NCBI RefSeq assembly: GCF_001297125.1
Contig: NZ_LHPC01000020.1
Span: 1-64,000, forward strand
DNA length: 64,000 bases
Direction: 5' to 3'
Source: Pseudomonas sp. RIT-PI-q
GTDB lineage: Bacteria > Pseudomonadota > Gammaproteobacteria > Pseudomonadales > Pseudomonadaceae
Within the stretch, counting starts at the first letter, position 1. The number at the start of each line of letters is the position of its first letter. Below the pieces are notes generated by a model. The model was not told the DNA's origin. It ran no database searches and was given only the letters and a program-made list of their open reading frames with translations. The position numbers were made by a program, and so were the translations under genes. This document shows positions 37,024 through 45,009 of this stretch, piece by piece.

Positions 37024-37078
37024 GAATCCTCAACCCCGATTCACATCGTTCCTCTCATAAATACAACAAGGTAACGCT

Positions 37079-38353
37079 ATGGACACTACGGCTCAGGTGG
37101 GTGAGACCACGCATGCAAAAACCAGTACCTGGGTACTGGTGTTTATCTTCTGCTTCCTTGGATTGTTGATCGACGGCGCTGATTTGATGCTGCTCTCCTA
37201 CAGCCTGGGCAGCCTCAAGGCTGAGTTCGGCTTGAGCAACGTCGAGGCCGGCAGCCTCGGGAGCTTCACCCTGGCCGGCATGGCCATCGGTGGCATCTAC
37301 GGGGGTTGGGCGTGCGATCGCTTCGGCCGGGTGAAAACCGTGGTCTGGAGTATCACGCTGTTTTCAGTGGGGTCGGCGGTGTTGGGTCTCACCCATAGCT
37401 ATTGGCAGTTCGCGATCATCCGGTTCGTGGCATCGCTGGGCATTGGTGCCCTCTATGTCGCCTGCAACACGCTGATGTCCGAATACGTACCGACTCGATA
37501 CCGCACCACGGCGCTCGGCACCCTGCAGGCAGGCTGGTCGGTGGGGTACATCGTCGCGACGTTGCTGGCAGGCTGGATACTGCCGGTCCATGGCTGGCGC
37601 TGGCTGTTTTACATCGCCATCATCCCAGTGGTCCTCGCCCTGGCCATGCAACGCTTCGTTCCTGAACCGCAAGCCTGGATCGATGCTCAAGCCGCGCGGG
37701 CGCGGCAGAAACTCGCTGGCCGCAGCAAGCTGTCGAGCGAAAAACGCGAGAGTGTGTTCAGGCAGATTTTCAGCGACCCGCAGGCTCGCCGCATGTTCAT
37801 TCTCTGGGCGCTGACGGCGGGCTTCCTGCAATTTGGCTACTACGGCGTGAGCAACTGGATGCCGACGTACCTGGAAAGTGAACTGGGTATGAAATTCAGT
37901 TCAATGACCGGTTACATGGTGGGCACCTATACCGCCATGATCCTCGGGAAAATTCTCGCTGGCCTGGCGGCGGACCGTATCGGGCGTCGTGCCGTGTTCG
38001 CCTTTGGCGCACTGGGTACGGCGGTGTTCCTGCCTGCAATCGTGTTGTTCCAGAGCCAGGAAAACATCCTGTGGATGCTGGTGGTGTTCGGCTTCCTGTA
38101 CGGCATTCCCTATGGTGTGAACGCCACCTATATGACCGAAAGCTTTATGGTCAAATTGCGTGGCTCCGCCGTGGGTGGTGCCTACAACATTGGTCGTCTC
38201 GGTGCAGCTATCGCGCCGGCATCCATCGGCTTCCTCGCCTCCCATGGTTCGATCGGGATGGGCTTTATCGTGATGGGCGCGGCCTACTTCATTTGTGGCG
38301 TGATTCCGGCGTTGTTTATCCGCGACAAGCAGTTCGATCCACAGAATCAATAG
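37079..38353 (+). CDS. MFS transporter, aromatic acid:H+ symporter (AAHS) family
   Basis: The product is 424 aa with 12 spans. LIDGADLMLLSYSLGSLKAEFGL carries the conserved aspartate of span 1, and GGWACDRFGRVKTVVWS the loop 2-3 signature; LAADRIGRRAVFAFGALG repeats it in the second half. PcaK, BenK and MucK belong here. AAGGTAACGCT precedes the ATG. It probably imports the acid degraded by the CoA pathway encoded on both sides of the IclR gene. Confidence 0.9.
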   Translation: MDTTAQVGETTHAKTSTWVLVFIFCFLGLLIDGADLMLLSYSLGSLKAEFGLSNVEAGSLGSFTLAGMAIGGIYGGWACDRFGRVKTVVWSITLFSVGSAVLGLTHSYWQFAIIRFVASLGIGALYVACNTLMSEYVPTRYRTTALGTLQAGWSVGYIVATLLAGWILPVHGWRWLFYIAIIPVVLALAMQRFVPEPQAWIDAQAARARQKLAGRSKLSSEKRESVFRQIFSDPQARRMFILWALTAGFLQFGYYGVSNWMPTYLESELGMKFSSMTGYMVGTYTAMILGKILAGLAADRIGRRAVFAFGALGTAVFLPAIVLFQSQENILWMLVVFGFLYGIPYGVNATYMTESFMVKLRGSAVGGAYNIGRLGAAIAPASIGFLASHGSIGMGFIVMGAAYFICGVIPALFIRDKQFDPQNQ

Positions 38354-38438
38354 TCCCTCCGTTCCATCGTGCAATGGTCACTCAACGGGAGCCACTGTTG
38401 GCTCTCGCTGAACTGGGTGACACGAGACCGTGTGATGG

Positions 38439-38510
38439 CCTTCGCGGGCAAGCCTCGCGCCTACATTTGCGCCGCATTCCTCCTGTGGGAACGAGCCTGC
38501 TCGCGAAGGA
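38439..38510. repeat. REPIN (diverged)
   Basis: An inverted core (38439-38464, CCTTCGCGGGCAAGCCTCGC...) faces a forward core (38483-38510, CTGTGGGAACGAGCCTGCTC...). Both deviate from perfect REP sequence. It fills the gap between the convergent AAHS transporter and OhrR-like genes, beside a terminator at 38586. Confidence 0.8.
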
Positions 38511-38585
38511 GCCCTCAACGACACAGCAAAAACATCGCCCTGCCGCTCTGATGCGGGCTTTGCCTGCCCGCTACAACCCAGCCAT

Positions 38586-38621
38586 AAAAAAACCTCCCCG
38601 AGTGCGAACCCGGGAAGGTTT
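38586..38621 (-). terminator. Rho-independent terminator of the OhrR-like gene
   Basis: Read on the minus strand, AAACCTTCCCGGG...CGGGGAGGTT is followed by a run of seven T. It lies about 65 bp past the stop of the gene at 38685. A nearly identical stem serves the gene at 50969. Confidence 0.85.
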
Positions 38622-38684
38622 GGAACCCGTATCAGGATGCACCTCGAAAATCTGCGCCAACTCACAACTTTTACTCGAAACGAC

Positions 38685-39143
38685 TTACTCCCTGTCTTTC
38701 GTCGTCCGGATCAGATTGCTGCGTAATTTCACAATGGCCTTCTGCATTTGCACGAAGTCGTCAGGATCGAGACCGGTTTGCGGGAAGCCATCTTCCGTCA
38801 AACCTTCACGCAATTTGCGCCCTTCTTTCGTCAGGCTGATCCTCACCTGGCGCTCGTCTTTCGGGTCACGCTGGCGCAACACATAGCCCATCGCTTCCAA
38901 CTTCTTCAGGATCGGTGTGAGGGTATTGGATTCGAGGAACAGTTTTTCGCCGAGGCTACCAACCGTCTGGTTGTCTTCCTCCCACAGCGCCACCAAGGTG
39001 ATGTACTGCGTATAGGTGAGGCCAAGCCGTTCAAGCATGGGTTTATAAGCCTTGCCGAAAGCGAGGTTTGAGGAATACACCGCAAAACACAGGAAATCGG
39101 AAAGCTTCAGGTCCAGTGCGGATTTCTTTTCAGTGGATTTCAT
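38685..39143 (-). CDS. ohrR: OhrR-like MarR-family repressor
   Basis: The product is 152 aa. C19 in [20 protein letters not shown] is in the position of the peroxide-sensing cysteine of Ohr[17 protein letters not shown] and [17 protein letters not shown] are typical of that branch. It should repress ohr genes until organic hydroperoxide oxidises the cysteine. Three ohr paralogues lie upstream on the same strand, and a motif ATCGCATACGAT lies 51 bp before its start. ATG at 39143 was chosen over 39149 by ribosome-binding-site spacing; confidence in the start is moderate. Confidence 0.92.
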   Translation of the reverse strand: MKSTEKKSALDLKLSDFLCFAVYSSNLAFGKAYKPMLERLGLTYTQYITLVALWEEDNQTVGSLGEKLFLESNTLTPILKKLEAMGYVLRQRDPKDERQVRISLTKEGRKLREGLTEDGFPQTGLDPDDFVQMQKAIVKLRSNLIRTTKDRE

Positions 39144-39193
39144 GAGCATTCTCTATGGCCAAAAGCGGGTGGATCGCATGGCGCCAACTATAC

Positions 39194-39205
39194 ATCGCAT
39201 ACGAT
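39194..39205 (+). promoter_or_regulatory. Candidate OhrR-type operator a
   Basis: ATCGCATACGAT has ATCG/CGAT arms around four bases and lies just upstream of the ohrR-like gene (start 39143). Four similar sites precede other genes of the cluster (39810, 40312, 40499, 42926). Confidence 0.6.
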
Positions 39206-39276
39206 GGTGTCGGAAGTGCTCACACCTTTGGCAATCATTATCCAAGGCCATCAAATCTGTTTACGTCGACAACCGG

Positions 39277-39300
39277 CTCGCCAGGGATGCCCCTGGCGAG
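39277..39300. terminator. Hairpin after ohr copy 1
   Basis: CTCGCCAGGG and CCCTGGCGAG form a perfect 10-bp stem with a 4-base loop, 11 bp past the stop of the ohr gene at 39312. There is no T-run, so it is a stem-type terminator or transcript-end stabiliser. Confidence 0.6.
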
Positions 39301-39311
39301 CTGACGGTGCT

Positions 39312-39764
39312 TTAGGCGGTGAGGACGTTGATAGCGACGTCAATGTTGCCGCGTGTTGCTTTGGAGTACGGGCAGATTTGATCGGCGTTGTGCGCCAGTT
39401 CAGTCGCGACACCGTGTTCCAGACCCGGCACCCGCAGGGTCAGTCGAGCCTGGAGGAAGTAGGCTGGCCCGGTCTGGCCCAGATCAACCTCGATGTCGAC
39501 GGCCGTGTCGGTCGGCAGTGTCACCTTCATCTGTTGGGCGGCCAGCCCCACCGCTGCGATGTAGCAGGCCGACCACGCACCGGCGAACAATTGCTCGGCT
39601 TTCGGGTGCGGCTGGACAGCGATGAGCTCGTGTTCCGGTTTGGCGCTGCCGGGCGATGAAAGCGTGATGTCGAGGCTGCCGTTATGGCCGCGCGACGTGT
39701 TGCCCGCACTGTTGCGGGTGGTGTGGGTTTTGCCGGTGACCAGTACTTTTTCGATCTTGCTCAT
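39312..39764 (-). CDS. ohr: Organic hydroperoxide resistance protein Ohr (copy 1)
   Basis: The product is 150 aa. The redox pair is C67 in FAGAWSACYIAAVG and C131 in DQICPYSKATRGN, both essential in Ohr. Ohr reduces lipid and organic hydroperoxides with a lipoyl/dihydrolipoamide partner. The N-terminal SKIEKVLVTGKTHTTRN differs from the other two copies in a glycine/serine loop (AGNTSRGHNG), which copy 2 lacks. The motif ATCGCTTGCGAC lies 46 bp upstream of the ATG. Confidence 0.95.
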   Translation of the reverse strand: MSKIEKVLVTGKTHTTRNSAGNTSRGHNGSLDITLSSPGSAKPEHELIAVQPHPKAEQLFAGAWSACYIAAVGLAAQQMKVTLPTDTAVDIEVDLGQTGPAYFLQARLTLRVPGLEHGVATELAHNADQICPYSKATRGNIDVAINVLTA

Positions 39765-39809
39765 GATGATTCCCTCAGGTTTACAGGTTTATGATTCGTA
39801 CGCGCTTGT

Positions 39810-39821
39810 ATCGCTTGCGAC
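39810..39821 (+). promoter_or_regulatory. Candidate OhrR-type operator b
   Basis: ATCGCTTGCGAC resembles site a at 9 of 12 positions and lies 46 bp upstream of ohr copy 1. A related TTCGTACGCG stretch is 10 bp away. Confidence 0.5.
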
Positions 39822-39841
39822 TATATTGATGCGTCCCGGCA

Positions 39842-40273
39842 TCACGCCGTAATAACGTTCAGGGCAACATCGATATTGCCGCGTGTCGCTTTGGAGTACG
39901 GGCAGATGGAGTCGGCGATATGTGCCAGTTCGGTCGCTACATCGTGATCCAGCCCCGGCACGCGCAGGGTCAGACGGGCCTGAAGGAAATAGGCCGGACC
40001 AGTCTGGCCCAGGTCCACTTCGATGTCGACGGCCAGGTCCGCCGGCAACACGATGTTGCGTTCCTGGGCCACCAGCCCGACCGCAGCGGTGTAGCAAGCC
40101 GACCATGCACCGGCAAACAGTTGCTCGGCTTTCGGATGAGGCTGAGTAGCGGCGAATACGTGGGCCGGCTGAGCGGAACCTGGCGAAGACAGTTCGATAT
40201 CGAGGTTGCCGTTACGACCGCTGAGGGTGGTGTGGGTTTTGCCGGTTGCCAGTACTTTTTCGATTTTGCTCAT
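39842..40273 (-). CDS. ohr: Organic hydroperoxide resistance protein Ohr (copy 2)
   Basis: The product is 143 aa with the pair C60 (AGAWSACYTAAVG) and C124 (SICPYSKATRGN). It lacks the seven-residue GNTSRGH-like loop of copies 1 and 3. ATG at 40273 has GAGGAA upstream; an in-frame start at 40318 lies in the promoter. A perfect CGATT-T-AATCG dyad and ATCGCATGCGTC are located just upstream. Confidence 0.95.
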   Translation of the reverse strand: MSKIEKVLATGKTHTTLSGRNGNLDIELSSPGSAQPAHVFAATQPHPKAEQLFAGAWSACYTAAVGLVAQERNIVLPADLAVDIEVDLGQTGPAYFLQARLTLRVPGLDHDVATELAHIADSICPYSKATRGNIDVALNVITA

Positions 40274-40311
40274 GGGTGTTTCCTCAGAAGTTAATTGCTG
40301 TATACGATTTA

Positions 40312-40323
40312 ATCGCATGCGTC
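40312..40323 (+). promoter_or_regulatory. Candidate OhrR-type operator c
   Basis: ATCGCATGCGTC follows TATACGATTTA, giving a combined TACGATTTAATCGCATGCG that matches the site at 42926 closely. It lies about 40 bp upstream of ohr copy 2. A perfect 5-1-5 dyad CGATTTAATCG is at 40305-40315. Confidence 0.6.
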
Positions 40324-40352
40324 ATTTGTGTGATTAAAAAAGGCAACGTTTA

Positions 40353-40448
40353 TCAATTGCCCGCTGCTGTGATCCAGTTGTTGCCGTTGTGACCATGGAA
40401 AGCGTGATCGGTAGAGAAGGACATGTTGTAGCTGCTTTCGGTGGTCAT
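40353..40448 (-). CDS. Small ORF, 31 aa, upstream of ohr copy 2
   Basis: The peptide begins MTTESSYNMSFSTDHAF and ends ITAAGN; it is rich in His, Asn and Gly and has no Cys. GGAGAT lies 8 nt before the ATG, a better site than many real genes. An OhrR-type motif lies 51 bp upstream. Codons such as ACC, GGC and AAC are those preferred by the neighbouring genes. It could be a leader peptide or a real microprotein of the peroxide response. I do not recognise it. Confidence 0.5.
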   Translation of the reverse strand: MTTESSYNMSFSTDHAFHGHNGNNWITAAGN

Positions 40449-40498
40449 GGCTGAATCTCCAAACGGCAACTCGTGGGCTTCTTGTCGCTTTCGATTTG

Positions 40499-40510
40499 GT
40501 CGTATGCGAT
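40499..40510 (-). promoter_or_regulatory. Candidate OhrR-type operator d
   Basis: GTCGTATGCGAT is the reverse complement of site a apart from one base. It lies 51 bp upstream of the 31-aa ORF, the same distance as site a from the ohrR start. Confidence 0.6.
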
Positions 40511-40702
40511 GAATAAATATTCGATCAAAGCCCAGGCGATGTCAAATATTATTTTTCGCACAGACGACGAGCGGTAGGTGCGACCTCACATTCTGGTGGC
40601 GCGATTCGGATCCCTTCACGCATGGCGATCAACAATCCGAACCGAGCCACCCTGCCCTTCATACAACCAGGATCAGGACTTCGTCGCCTGGGGTCTTGTC
40701 GC

Positions 40703-42022
40703 TTACCTCAGAGATTTGAACCCGGCCCGCACTTCCTGTGAGAACAGCGCCGGCTGCTCCCACGCCGCAAAGTGCCCCCCTTTGGGCAACTTGTTGTAAT
40801 GCACGAGTTTGGGATAGGCCTGCTCCGCCCAGCTTTTCGGCGCCGCATACAGTTCATCCGGAAATACGCTCACCGCGACCGGAATGTTGACGCCCTTGAC
40901 GGCGAAGAATGTTGACCTGTTCTCCCAATAGAGCCGCCCTGAAGAAACGGCGGTATTGGTCAACCAGAACAGGGTGATGTTGTCGAGGACGTCATCGGGG
41001 GTGAGCCCTTCCGCGTGGCCGTCAATGGAGCGCGCAATCATCTCGTAGCTTTTAGGATCGTGATCAAGCATGAACGCCGCCAAACCAACGGGTGAGTCAG
41101 CAAGACCTGTCAGCGACTGGGGCCTGTCGCCCATCATGATGGCGTAGCCGATGTGCTTGTAGGTGTTGGCGAGTTGATCCGCCGCGAGCTTCTCCTCATC
41201 GCAAAGACCGCCGGGTACTGGCTCGCCGCGAAACAGCGCCGCATCAAGTTCAGGCGGGATGACGCCCGGCATGTTCGAGTGAATACCGATCAAACCGGTT
41301 GGTGCCTTCACCGCCATCAGATCGACAACGATAGAGCCCCAGTCGCCTCCTTGCGCGCCATACCGGGTGTATCCGAGACGCTTCATCAACTCGATGTAGG
41401 CATCGGCGATACGCACCGGATTCCAACCCCGCTCGGTCGGTTTCTCGGAGAAGCCGTAACCGGGCATCGACGGAATCACCAGGCTGAACGCATCGGCGGC
41501 ATTGCCACCGTACGCCGTGGGATCGGTGAGCGGTCCGATGACTTTCATCAATTCAATGATCGACCCAGGCCATCCGTGCGCCATCAGCAGTGGCAAGGCA
41601 TTCTGGTGTTTTGAGCGGACATGAATGAAATGGATATCCAAGCCATCAATATGGGTGATGAAGTTCGGAACTGCGTTTATTTTGGATTCAATCACTCGCC
41701 AGTCGTAGTTTGTCGCCCAGTGGTGGGCCAGTTTCTGGATTGTTGCCAGTTGTACACCTTGGGAGGAGTCACTGACCAGTTCCTTGTCCGGCCATCTTGT
41801 TGCTTGAATACGTCTGCGTAATTCTGAAAGATCTGAATCTTTGGCACTGAAATGGAACGGGCGTATTTCATTGGAAATACTGTTTGTGTTTGTTGTTTTA
41901 GGCATTGCATCAATCCTGTTTGAGAAACCGAGTAACCCTAACGGCGCAACAGCACAGGCCACGGCGGCAGCGCCGCAAAATGTACGTCTGGTCAGGGAGA
42001 GTTGCTTTACATGTTTTGGCAT
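40703..42022 (-). CDS. Tat-exported epoxide hydrolase (EHN family)
   Basis: The product is 439 aa. The N-terminus LTRRTFCGAAAVACAVAPLG is a twin-arginine signal. RPFHFSAKDSDLSELRRRI is the EHN domain of microsomal-type epoxide hydrolases. The alpha/beta-hydrolase core has the oxyanion motif HGWPG (149-153), nucleophile D227 in QGGDWGS and the final histidine in PKGGHFAAWEQP. The enzyme would open epoxides in the periplasm, an uncommon place. Lying between ohr copies 2 and 3, it fits removal of epoxides formed when lipid peroxides break down. No OhrR-type motif was found in its own promoter region. Confidence 0.9.
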   Translation of the reverse strand: MPKHVKQLSLTRRTFCGAAAVACAVAPLGLLGFSNRIDAMPKTTNTNSISNEIRPFHFSAKDSDLSELRRRIQATRWPDKELVSDSSQGVQLATIQKLAHHWATNYDWRVIESKINAVPNFITHIDGLDIHFIHVRSKHQNALPLLMAHGWPGSIIELMKVIGPLTDPTAYGGNAADAFSLVIPSMPGYGFSEKPTERGWNPVRIADAYIELMKRLGYTRYGAQGGDWGSIVVDLMAVKAPTGLIGIHSNMPGVIPPELDAALFRGEPVPGGLCDEEKLAADQLANTYKHIGYAIMMGDRPQSLTGLADSPVGLAAFMLDHDPKSYEMIARSIDGHAEGLTPDDVLDNITLFWLTNTAVSSGRLYWENRSTFFAVKGVNIPVAVSVFPDELYAAPKSWAEQAYPKLVHYNKLPKGGHFAAWEQPALFSQEVRAGFKSLR

Positions 42023-42225
42023 ACAGGCTCCTGAGGCGCAAAGTTACGCGTAGAGCGCCTTGTTAAAAGGTGCCAACGACAAGGGGTCATGCTGAATTGG
42101 ATTCAATAAGGCGTATTACAGCAGGCAGGCATAGCAGAAGCTAAACTTCTATCCACTATAACCAGGCACGGAAATGTTTGATTAGAGCGGTATTACCTGG
42201 CTCGGTAATTAAGCAACTCGTCCAG

Positions 42226-42678
42226 TCACGACGTCTGGACATTAAAGTAAACGTCAATATTGCCGCGCGTTGCCTTCGAGTACGGGCACATCTGATCCGC
42301 TGCATGTGCGATAGCCGAAGCCACCTCATGAGAAAGACCTGGCAAATGCACATTGAACCCCGCCTGAAGCAGGTAACCGCTGTCGCTTTGACCCAGGTCG
42401 ATCTCGATGTCGACGGATACATCCGCAGGAATCGTCACCTTCAACGTTTTGGCCGCAAGACCAAGGGCTGCGATGTAGCAAGCAGACCACGCACCGGCAA
42501 ACAACTGCTCGGCGGTGGGGTGCGGTTGGGTCGCTGCGAACACGTGGGCCGGCTGCTCGGCACCGGGCGTTGACAGTTCAATGTCGAGTTTGCCGTTGTG
42601 CCCGCGCGACGTGTTGCCGGAACTGCTCAAGGTGGTGTGCGATTTACCGGTTGCCAGGACTTTTTCGATTTTGCTCAT
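42226..42678 (-). CDS. ohr: Organic hydroperoxide resistance protein Ohr (copy 3)
   Basis: The product is 150 aa with C67 (AGAWSACYIAALG) and C131 (DQMCPYSKATRGN). Its middle (GQSDSGYLLQAGFNVHLPGL) differs more than copies 1 and 2 differ from each other, which implies an older split or relaxed constraint. It is separated from the epoxide hydrolase by 203 bp and from operator e by a short ORF. Confidence 0.94.
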   Translation of the reverse strand: MSKIEKVLATGKSHTTLSSSGNTSRGHNGKLDIELSTPGAEQPAHVFAATQPHPTAEQLFAGAWSACYIAALGLAAKTLKVTIPADVSVDIEIDLGQSDSGYLLQAGFNVHLPGLSHEVASAIAHAADQMCPYSKATRGNIDVYFNVQTS

Positions 42679-42729
42679 CAGTGATTCCTAATTGTTTTAA
42701 TGACATTCAAATAGAACTAAAGAACGTAA

Positions 42730-42882
42730 CTATCTGACAGGACTGATTTTATAGGCACGCTCAAGGCGCCGAATAGAACGGAAAAACCGATCACCTTCGG
42801 CTTTTCCGCCCGCCCTCCACTGCCCTTCGCTCTTAATCTTGCGCAACCGCTCGTCGCCAACGAGCAACGCCCGCTTTGACAT
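42730..42882 (-). CDS. Small basic ORF, 50 aa, doubtful
   Basis: The frame reads MSKRALLVGDERLRKIKSEG and ends YKISPVR; it is strongly basic. No good ribosome-binding site precedes the ATG. It lies between operator e and ohr copy 3, so a transcript from there would include it. It may be spurious or a remnant. The gap 42679-43043 contains nothing else but operator e. Confidence 0.25.
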   Translation of the reverse strand: MSKRALLVGDERLRKIKSEGQWRAGGKAEGDRFFRSIRRLERAYKISPVR

Positions 42883-42925
42883 CGTCAGGTGTTTAATTGA
42901 ACATTCACAAATCACGTACGATTTG

Positions 42926-42937
42926 ATCGCTTACGAT
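42926..42937 (+). promoter_or_regulatory. Candidate OhrR-type operator e
   Basis: ATCGCTTACGAT differs from site a at one position and, with the preceding TACGATTTG, forms a longer element shared with site c. It lies upstream of the short ORF and ohr copy 3, and is also 107 bp before the divergent LysR gene at 43044. Confidence 0.6.
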
Positions 42938-43043
42938 TTATATCTATCTTCAACGCCCTTTCCATTGAAAATTCAGCCATGAACACCGCAAGCGCCGAGA
43001 AATGTTTTGTCTCTACCAACCACGCCCCTGAAGGCTGTGCTTC

Positions 43044-43961
43044 ATGAAGCTAATCCAGCTGCGAGCCTTCTGCTCAGTGGTCGACATGGGCAGCTTTCGT
43101 GCGGCGGCACGCACACTGGACGCTGCTCAAAGTACATTGACAGAGTCGATTCAAAGCCTGGAAAGAGAACTCGGGGTCACCTTGTTGGTGCGTTCCAGTC
43201 AAGGCATCAGCCTGACCCTGGCCGGTAAGGTTTTCCTGACTCGGGCACGCTCGATCATCCTCGATTGCGATTGCGCGGTACAAGACGTCCGCCAATGGAA
43301 TGGTGTGCCTGAGGGTCAAGTCTCATTGGGTGTTACAGCAGAATCACTGGCGGCGTGTTTGATGCCGGTCTTCAGCAGTTTTACCAGCAGATTTCCAAAC
43401 GTGCAGCTGCATGTCGCCAGCGGAAAGACGAAAATGCTGATCGAGATGATTCGAACAGGTCGGCTCGACTTCGTGATGTGCCCCCTGAATCCAAAAGCCT
43501 GCGATATCGACCTGCACATTGAGCGGCTGTACAGCTCGAAAGCCAGCGTTATCGCCCGCAAGGGACATCCCCTGGCAGAGGCTCGCTCAGTGCGCGAATT
43601 AGCCGATTGCCAGTGGATCAGCGTTCGGCCAGCCGGGGTTGTCGGTAGCGCGGAGAACCATCTGAACGAACTGTTCAAGGCCCAAGACTTGCCACCGCCG
43701 AAGATCGCGATCACTACCGAATCGCTGCTGGAAATCCTTCACATCATCTCCGAAACGGATTACCTGACCATTGAGCCCTGCCTGCTTCCCAGCCTGAAGT
43801 TATTTTCTTCGTCGCTTATCAGCATTTCGATTCGGGAGCCGTTGGAATCGAGTGAGGTGTGCTTGATCAGCCGTCGCGTGCCACCGTTCAGCCGAGTCAC
43901 ACAAGAACTGACCAGCATGCTGATTTCTTACTCACGCCTGCGTCACCGCGCCAAGGGGTGA
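43044..43961 (+). CDS. LysR-type regulator
   Basis: The product is 305 aa. The N-terminal helix-turn-helix is SFRAAARTLDAAQSTLTESI, and the effector domain starts GQVSLGVTAESLAACL. The pattern resembles CbhR/NAC-like regulators but I assign only the family. GAAGG precedes the ATG by about 9 nt. It converges tail-to-tail with the next LysR gene, with an 11-bp gap. Its target is not obvious. Confidence 0.88.
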   Translation: MKLIQLRAFCSVVDMGSFRAAARTLDAAQSTLTESIQSLERELGVTLLVRSSQGISLTLAGKVFLTRARSIILDCDCAVQDVRQWNGVPEGQVSLGVTAESLAACLMPVFSSFTSRFPNVQLHVASGKTKMLIEMIRTGRLDFVMCPLNPKACDIDLHIERLYSSKASVIARKGHPLAEARSVRELADCQWISVRPAGVVGSAENHLNELFKAQDLPPPKIAITTESLLEILHIISETDYLTIEPCLLPSLKLFSSSLISISIREPLESSEVCLISRRVPPFSRVTQELTSMLISYSRLRHRAKG

Positions 43962-43972
43962 ACGCTGAGTGG

Positions 43973-44893
43973 TCACTGTGTTTTCGTCGCTGGCGCGTCT
44001 TGTCTTGCCGCTTCGATGTTCCCTTGAGCGAGCAACCAGGTCTCGAACTTGCGATGTATCAGCGTCTTCGGCACGCCTGCCGGGGTCAGGCTGTAATAGC
44101 GGCGGCTGGGGGTGCGGATGTTTGCGAATGGCAACACCAGGCGCCCGACATTGACGTCATGCTCCAGGGTCGGCATCGGGCCGATGCCCAGGCCAAGCCC
44201 ATCAATCAGCGCGGTGTACGTCACATAGAAATGATCGAAGCGCTGACGCTCGGTATTTCCGTGTTCGGTCGAACCTGCCGAATTCAGCCACTGCTGCCAA
44301 TCCCCTGGGCGCGTCTCGGTTTCCAGCAGCAAATGATTGCGCAAGTCCGCCAGTGAATTGAGCGGCACTCGGGCCAACAGACTCGGAGCCGCTACCACCG
44401 TGAGCCATTCATCCAGGAAAGGCTGGGCACTGAAGTGGTCGGTTTGCGGGGAGCCACGGCGGATCGCCAGGTCGAAGCTGCCTGCCAACGATATTTGCTG
44501 GCTGGTCGCTGTTTGAACCTGGATCAACATGCCGGGGTGTTGCTGGTGAAAGTCGTTCAAACGCGGGATAAGCCAGCGCATGGCAAAGGTCGCGGGCGCG
44601 CTGACCCGCAGTAGCATGCTGGCGCTGCCCTTGCCGTAGCGTTGCGCGGCGTCGTTGATTCGCTCAAAAGCCTCGCTGACTTCCAGGGCGAAAGCCAGCG
44701 CATGGGCTGTGGGGGCCATGCGCTGCCCTGCCCGCTCGAAAAGCTTTTGCCCCAACCAGTCTTCAAGGGTCTGGATCTGCCGACTGACAGCGCCATGAGT
44801 GACGTTCAGTTCCTCTGCGGCGGCGCTGTAACTGCCGGCGCGGCAAGCGGCGAGAAACGCCTTGAGGGCGGGTAATGGTGGAATGCGGGTCAT
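43973..44893 (-). CDS. LysR-type regulator, GcvA-like, candidate PhnR
   Basis: The product is 306 aa. IPPLPALKAFLAACRAGSYS and NVTHGAVSRQIQTLEDWLG place it in the GcvA/DsdC branch. It is divergent from the phosphonoacetate hydrolase gene with a 116-bp gap. Known Pseudomonas phnA genes are activated by the LysR protein PhnR in response to phosphonoacetate, independent of phosphate. Position makes this the natural PhnR candidate, but the identity is inferred. Confidence 0.85.
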   Translation of the reverse strand: MTRIPPLPALKAFLAACRAGSYSAAAEELNVTHGAVSRQIQTLEDWLGQKLFERAGQRMAPTAHALAFALEVSEAFERINDAAQRYGKGSASMLLRVSAPATFAMRWLIPRLNDFHQQHPGMLIQVQTATSQQISLAGSFDLAIRRGSPQTDHFSAQPFLDEWLTVVAAPSLLARVPLNSLADLRNHLLLETETRPGDWQQWLNSAGSTEHGNTERQRFDHFYVTYTALIDGLGLGIGPMPTLEHDVNVGRLVLPFANIRTPSRRYYSLTPAGVPKTLIHRKFETWLLAQGNIEAARQDAPATKTQ

Positions 44894-45009
44894 GATGATC
44901 CCATCAATTGACTGTGACTAAAACTCACATATAGGCGCCAAAACGGCACAGCACGTTAATTGTTTGCACGATAGTGTACTGAACACGCCCCCTCAAGTGA
45001 GAGCCTGTC

